Part shown: positions 30,920 to 35,672 of the stretch, one piece after another
Position numbering within the stretch: position 1 is the first letter of the stretch
Layout: the number at the start of each line of letters is the position of its first letter
From: Kiritimatiellia bacterium
GTDB lineage: Bacteria; Verrucomicrobiota; Kiritimatiellia; RFP12; UBA1067
NCBI GenBank assembly: GCA_028700415.1
Contig: JAQVSS010000003.1
Span: 25,277-60,948 of the forward strand
Direction of reading: 5' to 3'
DNA length: 35,672 nt
Made by a program: the position numbers and the translations under genes
The notes under the pieces: model-generated
What the model saw: only the letters and a program-made list of their open reading frames with translations
What the model was told of the DNA's origin: nothing
The model's database searches: none

Positions 30920-32629
30920 TCACAATGCCCAGTCGGTTTCCGCCGGCGTCTTCGCGGAAGGGAACGCGCATACCCGGCGCCCGTCCGCATACACGGTTGC
31001 CGTGCCCGCATCCAGAACCAGACGCATCGCGCCACATCCCCGGCCGCGGGCAACGTTGGCCACCAGCAGCGCCTTTTCGAGCCCGTCGCCGCGCCGGAAA
31101 TTCCAGACCTCGTCCGGCTGGGCCAGCCGCGCCGCGCCGTCGTAAATTGATTCGGACGGCCATGCGGCGACGCGGCGCAGCACCTCTTCCTCGGTCAATC
31201 CCGCCGCACCCGCCACGCTCACGGGGTTCCGCTCCAGCGCCGCTTTCACAAAAGGCGCGCACGGTGTGCGCGTCAGGTCGCGCCAAGCGTAGAAAGCCAG
31301 TTCCGCAGTCAGGTTCCGCCCCCGAGCGGCCTCGACCTGATCGATCACCTCCCCGCGCGTCATCTCCGCGGTCAGCCTCAACGGGTGCTGCTCCTCTTCG
31401 AAGGCCACACCTTCCGCCACCGGCAGGCGAGGCTCGGTGTGGCAGAACCTCACAAGCAGCTCCACCATATCCGAGGCATTCATGCAGGCGTCGCCGATCT
31501 TTACCTTCAGCGCGTTCAGATTCTCCGGATCGTCCAGATCGATCACCCGTTCCCGCACAAAGCCCTCGATGTCGTTCAACACGATCTTGCAGGGACAACA
31601 CGACGCCGCGAAGGTCTCCAGCGGGATCATCTCCAGCAACTTCCCGCGCGTGGCGTCCGTCACCTTGTAAGGGCTCTCTTGCTCGAAACTGAACGCCTGC
31701 TCCAGCGCAAGATAACGGGGTGTCCCGTGAAGGGGCCAGCGCAACACGAAACACTGACGGCAACGCGGGTTCTGGCGCAGGAAGTTGCCCAGTATTTCGG
31801 GGGTGAGACGCGTCTTGAGATACGCGCGCAGCTTCGCGGAAAACTGTCCGTACGCCTGCCGGTCGATGGTCGCCTTCGGATAGAGCGTGTGGATATAGCC
31901 GGTGGGGTGACAGACCATCGACACCCGCTCATTCTCCAGCGCCCGCCGCGCCTGCCCAGAAATCGGCGTGCCGTTGAACCACATCGCCTTGGTCACCAGC
32001 CGCCGGTTGTTGAGCAGCACGCCGTCCTCAACGTCCACAAAGTTCTGCGAGTGCAGCGGCGTCGCCATCAGAAACACCTTTTCCAACGGGATACCCGCCA
32101 CCACAAAAAGCGCCGCCGCATAAAGCGCCGCAAGCGAGACGCACTCCCCCGCGCCCGTGGCGTACCCCTCCCGGAACCGGAAGGCGTCCATGGCCTCGAC
32201 CGTCTCGGTCTTCCAGTAGGGGATCACGTCCGAAGAATATTTATCCAGGCCGAAGTGCGTGCGGATATCGATGTCAAAGTAGTAGGCGTCCCCCTCGTAG
32301 CCGAACAGCGCGTTGGATTGCGCGATCACCTCCGGCGGCATGAACCCGGAAAACCGGGCCAGCTCGCGTTTCTGATCCGTAAGCCCCCACGTCTCCAGGT
32401 CGAGGTTGAAAACATAATGGTCCATGATGTACTGCTTCAGCCGCTGGAGCCGCCGGTGGGGTTTCATCTTGCGGACGCCTTTGAACCAAGGGTCGTCCCG
32501 CCACTGCCAGAGCCGCGGCGACATGATGTTCGCCAGCACCAGGCTATACATCAGTTCCGGGAAGATGAAGAGCTCCATGTCCGAAAGCGTAATCGCCGAG
32601 GAGCACCGCTCCAGCTCTTGTTGCGTCAT
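30920..32629 (-). CDS. unknown protein with transglutaminase-like core
   Basis: 569 residues from the ATG at 32629, with AGGAG upstream; the longer frame overlaps lnt. I do not recognise a named family. Around residues 155-215 there is a plausible transglutaminase-type Cys-His-Asp arrangement: GAGECVSLAALYAAALFVVAGIP, then ATPLHSQNFVDVEDGVLLNNRRLV. A cysteine-rich stretch CCPCK lies further on, and FVLRWPLHGTPRYLALEQAF is in the middle. No signal peptide or membrane helix is evident, so it is probably cytoplasmic. It lies 14 bases after lnt on the same strand and is likely co-transcribed. A protease-like or cross-linking role is only a guess. Confidence 0.65.
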   Translation of the reverse strand: MTQQELERCSSAITLSDMELFIFPELMYSLVLANIMSPRLWQWRDDPWFKGVRKMKPHRRLQRLKQYIMDHYVFNLDLETWGLTDQKRELARFSGFMPPEVIAQSNALFGYEGDAYYFDIDIRTHFGLDKYSSDVIPYWKTETVEAMDAFRFREGYATGAGECVSLAALYAAALFVVAGIPLEKVFLMATPLHSQNFVDVEDGVLLNNRRLVTKAMWFNGTPISGQARRALENERVSMVCHPTGYIHTLYPKATIDRQAYGQFSAKLRAYLKTRLTPEILGNFLRQNPRCRQCFVLRWPLHGTPRYLALEQAFSFEQESPYKVTDATRGKLLEMIPLETFAASCCPCKIVLNDIEGFVRERVIDLDDPENLNALKVKIGDACMNASDMVELLVRFCHTEPRLPVAEGVAFEEEQHPLRLTAEMTRGEVIDQVEAARGRNLTAELAFYAWRDLTRTPCAPFVKAALERNPVSVAGAAGLTEEEVLRRVAAWPSESIYDGAARLAQPDEVWNFRRGDGLEKALLVANVARGRGCGAMRLVLDAGTATVYADGRRVCAFPSAKTPAETDWAL

Positions 32630-32643
32630 GAAAACCTCTCCTC

Positions 32644-34317
32644 TTATCGCCGCCCGCGCCTGTCCATAGCGAGTCCGCACACCGCTGTCGCCAACACCGC
32701 CGCAAGACCGGGGAAACCCAACAGCCAATCCCCCCACCGCGTGTACGGCGAGGCCAACGGCTCGCCCGGCACCGCCACCTGCGTCACCAGAAAACCGGAG
32801 AAATCCGACACCGCGCCATTGGACTCCAGACGCTTCACCCGCCCCACCGCATCCACCGCGCAGGACACCCCCGAATTGGCCGCCCGCACCAGCGGCACGC
32901 CGTTCTCCACCGCGCGGAACACAGACTGGTTCAAGTGCTGCAGCGGCTCGATTGACCCGTTGAACCAGGCGTCATTGGTCATCAGCACCAACAGCCGGGC
33001 ACCCGCCCGCACCGCTTCACGGCTCAGCGACGGCACCGTATCCTCGAAGCAGATCATCGGCCCCAGGGTCAACACCTCTCCCGCCCTTCGCGTCACCTTC
33101 AGGATGCCCGGGCCGTTCCCCGGCGTGCAGCTCACCCCCGTCGGCGCCAGCCGTTGCAGGAACGGGAACGTCTTGTCCAGCGGGATATACTCGCCGAAGG
33201 GCACCAGATGACGCTTGCGGTAACGCCCCAGTGTTTCGCCCGACGCCGAAAAAAGCCACGCCGCATTATAGAACAGCAGACCCTCGGGCGCGGACGCCGT
33301 CACCGCCGCCGGCTCGGTTTCCAGCGTTCCCGTCAACAAAGGCGCGCCCGCCGCCGCCGCGCCATCGCGGATCATCTTCATGGTCTGCGGCTGGTCGGGC
33401 ACCGACCCCAACACCGCCGTTTCGGGCCACACCACCACATCCGGCCTGGCCGCCCCCGCCAGACGCGTCTGATTCACCAGCAGGTCGAGCTGTGACCGCA
33501 CCGTGTCACTGTTCAGCGTGAAGATGCAGGGCGAATTGGGCTGCACCAGCGCGACCCGCCACACGGCCGCCTGCCCTTCCGCCCGTTTCCACCCGTTCAC
33601 ACGCCCGACACCCCAGGCCCAACAGCCGATCACGAGCGCGAACGGCAGCAGGCTCTCGGCCGAGCGCAACAGCCGCGCCGCGAACGACGGCGTTCCGCAC
33701 GGCTGGCGCGTCAGGCGTGCGATGAACGGCGCGGCGGAACGTTCCAGCATGCCCGCAACCGCACCGTTCGCCAACACCAGCAGCGCGGACACGCCATACA
33801 CCCCGGTCACCGACGCCACTTGAATCAGCGGCAGGTTGGCCACCTGGCTCACCCCTAGAAAATTCCACGCGAACCCGGAAAACAACCAGCCCCGCGCAAC
33901 CTCGGTACCCGCCCACATCAGAGGGTCAAGAACCACCACCGCCGTCACGCGCCGCCATCCCGACGCCGTGCCCGCCCAACGCCATACACGGGCCGACGCA
34001 TACGCGTATACCGCCAGGAAAACCGCGCACCACGCCGAGAGCGCCACCTGCCCCAGGATCACCAAAGGCCAAGGCCCCTCGTTTTTGATGATCGCGGGAA
34101 ACCAGCTCAGCGTCAGCACCCAGAAAACCAGACCGCTCAGCCACGCCCAGCCGAACGCCCCCTTCGGCGTACTGTGGCGGATCACAAGGAACAGCGGCGC
34201 GAGCGCCAGCCACGCACTCTCCGCTTGCGCCTGCGGCGGGAACGCCGCCCACAGCAGCAGGCCGCTGGCCACCCCGGCCGCGCCCTTCAGCACCCGCATC
34301 CACTTTTCTTGTGTCAC
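32644..34317 (-). CDS. lnt: apolipoprotein N-acyltransferase
   Basis: 557 residues from a GTG at 34317, placed 9 bases after GAGGAG; a TTG at 34353 gives a longer frame without a better site. Six to seven N-terminal membrane helices (LLLWAAFPPQAQ, FGWAWLSGLVFWVLTLSWFP, GFAWNFLGVSQ) lead into a nitrilase-like domain. The catalytic triad is E299 (VVWPETAV), K368 (YRKRHLVPFGEYIPL) and C423 (MICFEDTVP). A final membrane helix ends the protein. It adds the third acyl chain to lipoproteins on the periplasmic face of the inner membrane. It lies 42 bases after the YeeE/YedE pair. Confidence 0.93.
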   Translation of the reverse strand: MTQEKWMRVLKGAAGVASGLLLWAAFPPQAQAESAWLALAPLFLVIRHSTPKGAFGWAWLSGLVFWVLTLSWFPAIIKNEGPWPLVILGQVALSAWCAVFLAVYAYASARVWRWAGTASGWRRVTAVVVLDPLMWAGTEVARGWLFSGFAWNFLGVSQVANLPLIQVASVTGVYGVSALLVLANGAVAGMLERSAAPFIARLTRQPCGTPSFAARLLRSAESLLPFALVIGCWAWGVGRVNGWKRAEGQAAVWRVALVQPNSPCIFTLNSDTVRSQLDLLVNQTRLAGAARPDVVVWPETAVLGSVPDQPQTMKMIRDGAAAAGAPLLTGTLETEPAAVTASAPEGLLFYNAAWLFSASGETLGRYRKRHLVPFGEYIPLDKTFPFLQRLAPTGVSCTPGNGPGILKVTRRAGEVLTLGPMICFEDTVPSLSREAVRAGARLLVLMTNDAWFNGSIEPLQHLNQSVFRAVENGVPLVRAANSGVSCAVDAVGRVKRLESNGAVSDFSGFLVTQVAVPGEPLASPYTRWGDWLLGFPGLAAVLATAVCGLAMDRRGRR

Positions 34318-34359
34318 CGCGTCTTTCTCCTCATACACCCCAACCTGAATCAACCGGCC

Positions 34360-34887
34360 TTACACGCGCTTGAACTCACACCAGACGAACGTTACAATCC
34401 CCACGCCCCATAGGGCCGCGATGCACAGCCACGGCGAAAGCTTGAGAAGCTGCGGCAGGGTCATCCTGCCGTAATCCTTCCACGTCAGGACCGTGATTTT
34501 AAGGGTCGGGTATGCCTCCGCATAAAGCGCCGCGCCCACCAACATGCCGGCGATCACAAACAGCGCGTGCCACCGCCCCTCGCCCAGCGCGCCCACCGCC
34601 GTGCCCGGACAAAGACCGGCCACCGCCCACCCCATCCCGAACAGCAGCCCTCCCGCCACCGTAGCGCCCACGTTCATGGCGGTGTGGCTCACCGTGACGG
34701 CACCCGCCTCGGCCAGCAGTTGCAGCCCCACGCTCCCGACCATGACCGCAGAGAACATGAACTTGACGAGCGTCATGTCCTTGAACGTCAGCGCCCCGAC
34801 CTGCCGGTCGAACCGCAGCACGCCGCCCTTCTGCAGCAGGAACCCGAAGAGGATTCCCGTCACCAGCCCCAGAATTTGCTCAGTCAT
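34360..34887 (-). CDS. YeeE/YedE family membrane protein (second of pair)
   Basis: 175 residues, about 4-5 membrane helices. It has the family motif GLCPGTAVGALGEGRWHALFVIAGM and an N-terminal GILFGFLLQKGGVLRFD. YeeE/YedE proteins are half- or full-size channels, some shown to take up thiosulfate. The half-size proteins commonly occur as adjacent pairs that would together form one channel. Start overlaps the stop of the first gene by 8 bases. Confidence 0.87.
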   Translation of the reverse strand: MTEQILGLVTGILFGFLLQKGGVLRFDRQVGALTFKDMTLVKFMFSAVMVGSVGLQLLAEAGAVTVSHTAMNVGATVAGGLLFGMGWAVAGLCPGTAVGALGEGRWHALFVIAGMLVGAALYAEAYPTLKITVLTWKDYGRMTLPQLLKLSPWLCIAALWGVGIVTFVWCEFKRV

Positions 34888-35428
34888 TGAAGTTGTCTTT
34901 CATATGCAGGCCGCTCGCCACCATCAAGCCGCCCGCAAAAAAACACACCGTCGTCGCCAGCCCCGCCACCGAGAGCTGCATCACGCCGCTCAGCCCGTGC
35001 CCAACCGGACACCCGTCCGCCAGCCGTGCCCCGAACATCGCCACGACACCCCCCAGAAAACCACCGATGCTCCGCTTGACCTCGCTCGGCCCGAAACGTT
35101 TGTGCCACATCGGGGGGACGCCCTCCCACTCAAACGCGCCCCCGGTCAGCGCCGCCGCCAGCGCGCCCAGAAAGATGCCGCATACCAACATCAGCTGCCA
35201 GTCATCCTTCGTTTTCGCTTTTTTGAAAGCCTCTTTTTTCTCCACCCGCCCGGGCAGGATTCTCTGCTCGATCACCGCCGCCGCACGCACATACGCCGCG
35301 GTTGAAGCGAAATACGCCGTTCTCCCCATTACTTTTGTCGTGGCATACGCCGACCCGATCGCCAGCAGTCCTGCCAACGCACCCGCAAGATAGGGGTTCC
35401 ATTTCCGATCCCTTTTCTTTCCGTTCAT
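34880..35428 (-). CDS. YeeE/YedE family membrane protein (first of pair)
   Basis: 182 residues from the ATG at 35428, with AGAAGG 7 bases upstream; an in-frame GTG at 35446 is weaker. Helices include YLAGALAGLLAIGSAYATTK and LMLVCGIFLGALAAALTGG. The signature is ARLADGCPVGHGLSGVMQLSVAGLATTVCFFAGG, with the conserved cysteine in DGCPVGHG. It pairs with the next gene as a probable sulfur-compound (thiosulfate-type) importer. No sulfur-metabolism gene is nearby, so the cargo is uncertain. Confidence 0.88.
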   Translation of the reverse strand: MNGKKRDRKWNPYLAGALAGLLAIGSAYATTKVMGRTAYFASTAAYVRAAAVIEQRILPGRVEKKEAFKKAKTKDDWQLMLVCGIFLGALAAALTGGAFEWEGVPPMWHKRFGPSEVKRSIGGFLGGVVAMFGARLADGCPVGHGLSGVMQLSVAGLATTVCFFAGGLMVASGLHMKDNFND

Positions 35429-35457
35429 AACCGGCACCTTCTCCACTTTCGCTTATC

Positions 35458-35487
35458 AGCATATCAAGCCATGCGGCCCGGACGCAA
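35458..35487 (-). promoter_or_regulatory. candidate promoter of the YeeE/YedE-lnt cluster
   Basis: On the minus strand TTGCGT (35487-35482) and TATGCT (35463-35458) are 18 bases apart. The -10 box ends about 30 bases before the ATG at 35428. Confidence 0.5.
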
Positions 35488-35560
35488 GAACACCCAACGC
35501 CGAACTCCCGGTCGCGAATCGGCTGTGAATCGGCAGCCCCTCGGAGGTGCAAGGTTGATT

Positions 35561-35580
35561 TTTTGGTTCACGCGATTCTG
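35561..35580. repeat. 20-bp dispersed repeat, right copy
   Basis: Identical to 4541-4560 in the same orientation. Here it covers the stop codon and last codons of the partial minus-strand frame at the right edge. Confidence 0.75.
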
Positions 35581-35672
35581 ACCTGCTTGCGGTCGCCGAT
35601 GATGTGGCGCCAGAGTTCGTCGTATCTGCCGGACATGTAGGCGACGCGGAAGGGCAGAAGCGCATCCGCCCC
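35568..35672 (-). CDS. 3' end of an unidentified protein (partial, start outside window)
   Basis: The minus-strand frame entering from the right edge encodes 34 residues ending FRVAYMSGRYDELWRHIIGD and then RKQVRIA before a TGA. There is no internal stop, the composition looks protein-like, and it is co-directional with the neighbouring genes. It is too short to assign. The last codons lie in the 20-bp repeat. Confidence 0.45.
   Translation of the reverse strand, partial: GADALLPFRVAYMSGRYDELWRHIIGDRKQVRIA

Noticed and set aside
30751-31053. 100-residue minus-strand open frame
   Set aside because: Overlaps the end of the transglutaminase-like gene in another frame, has no ribosome site and I recognise no family; the part beyond 30920 could be a fragment but cannot be supported.

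Overview
The window reads as a GC-rich chromosomal segment of a Gram-negative, carbohydrate-degrading bacterium. Lipid A and lipoprotein genes (lpxA, an LptF/LptG permease, lnt) and an OmpA-type porin show an outer membrane. A BspA-like leucine-rich-repeat surface protein, two secreted glycosidase-type proteins, a four-helix-bundle (S23-type) gene with its own repeats and many intergenic inverted repeats fit the PVC group (Kiritimatiellota, Lentisphaerota or Verrucomicrobiota). That placement is an inference from gene content; there is no rRNA or marker gene here to settle it.

Layout. 1-1795: 3' part missing of a BspA-like surface protein on the minus strand, visibly more AT-rich than the rest, with a poly-G tract upstream. 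1796-2465: non-coding, with several inverted repeats. 2466-4457: secreted glycoside-hydrolase-like protein. 4578-6917 (minus): a Phd/PIN toxin-antitoxin pair with a clear promoter/operator, then a DUF445 membrane protein. 7077-10238: large secreted GH16 enzyme with a C-terminal carbohydrate-binding module. 10331-10988: two copies of a heptamer-array inverted-repeat element flanking a four-helix-bundle protein gene.

10936-19291 (minus): one long co-directional cluster. In transcription order it is a HTH-EIIA(PtsN-like) regulator, a small membrane protein, an antiporter-like subunit (HyfB-like), a NuoH/HyfC-like subunit, a HyfE-like subunit, a second antiporter-like subunit (HyfF-like), a HyfG/HycE-like large subunit, and a ferredoxin/NuoB fusion. 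It looks like a hydrogenase-4 operon, but the large subunit lacks all four cysteines that bind the NiFe centre. The complex is therefore best read as an energy-converting hydrogenase-related (Ehr) complex and not a hydrogenase. A tRNA-Ala(CGC) gene and a hairpin terminator lie immediately upstream.

19507-24798: a catabolic operon (Ldh2-type dehydrogenase, HpcH/HpaI aldolase, D-2-hydroxyacid dehydrogenase, sugar-porter MFS transporter) divergent from an AraC regulator, probably for a sugar acid or related compound. 24918-27280: a membrane-anchored metallophosphoesterase coupled to a PolB-type 3'-5' exonuclease. 27274-35428 (minus): lpxA and lptF/G, an OmpA-like protein with thrombospondin-3 calcium repeats, an unknown transglutaminase-like protein, lnt, and a pair of YeeE/YedE membrane proteins. 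The right edge cuts a final minus-strand reading frame whose 3' end carries a 20-bp sequence also found at 4541.
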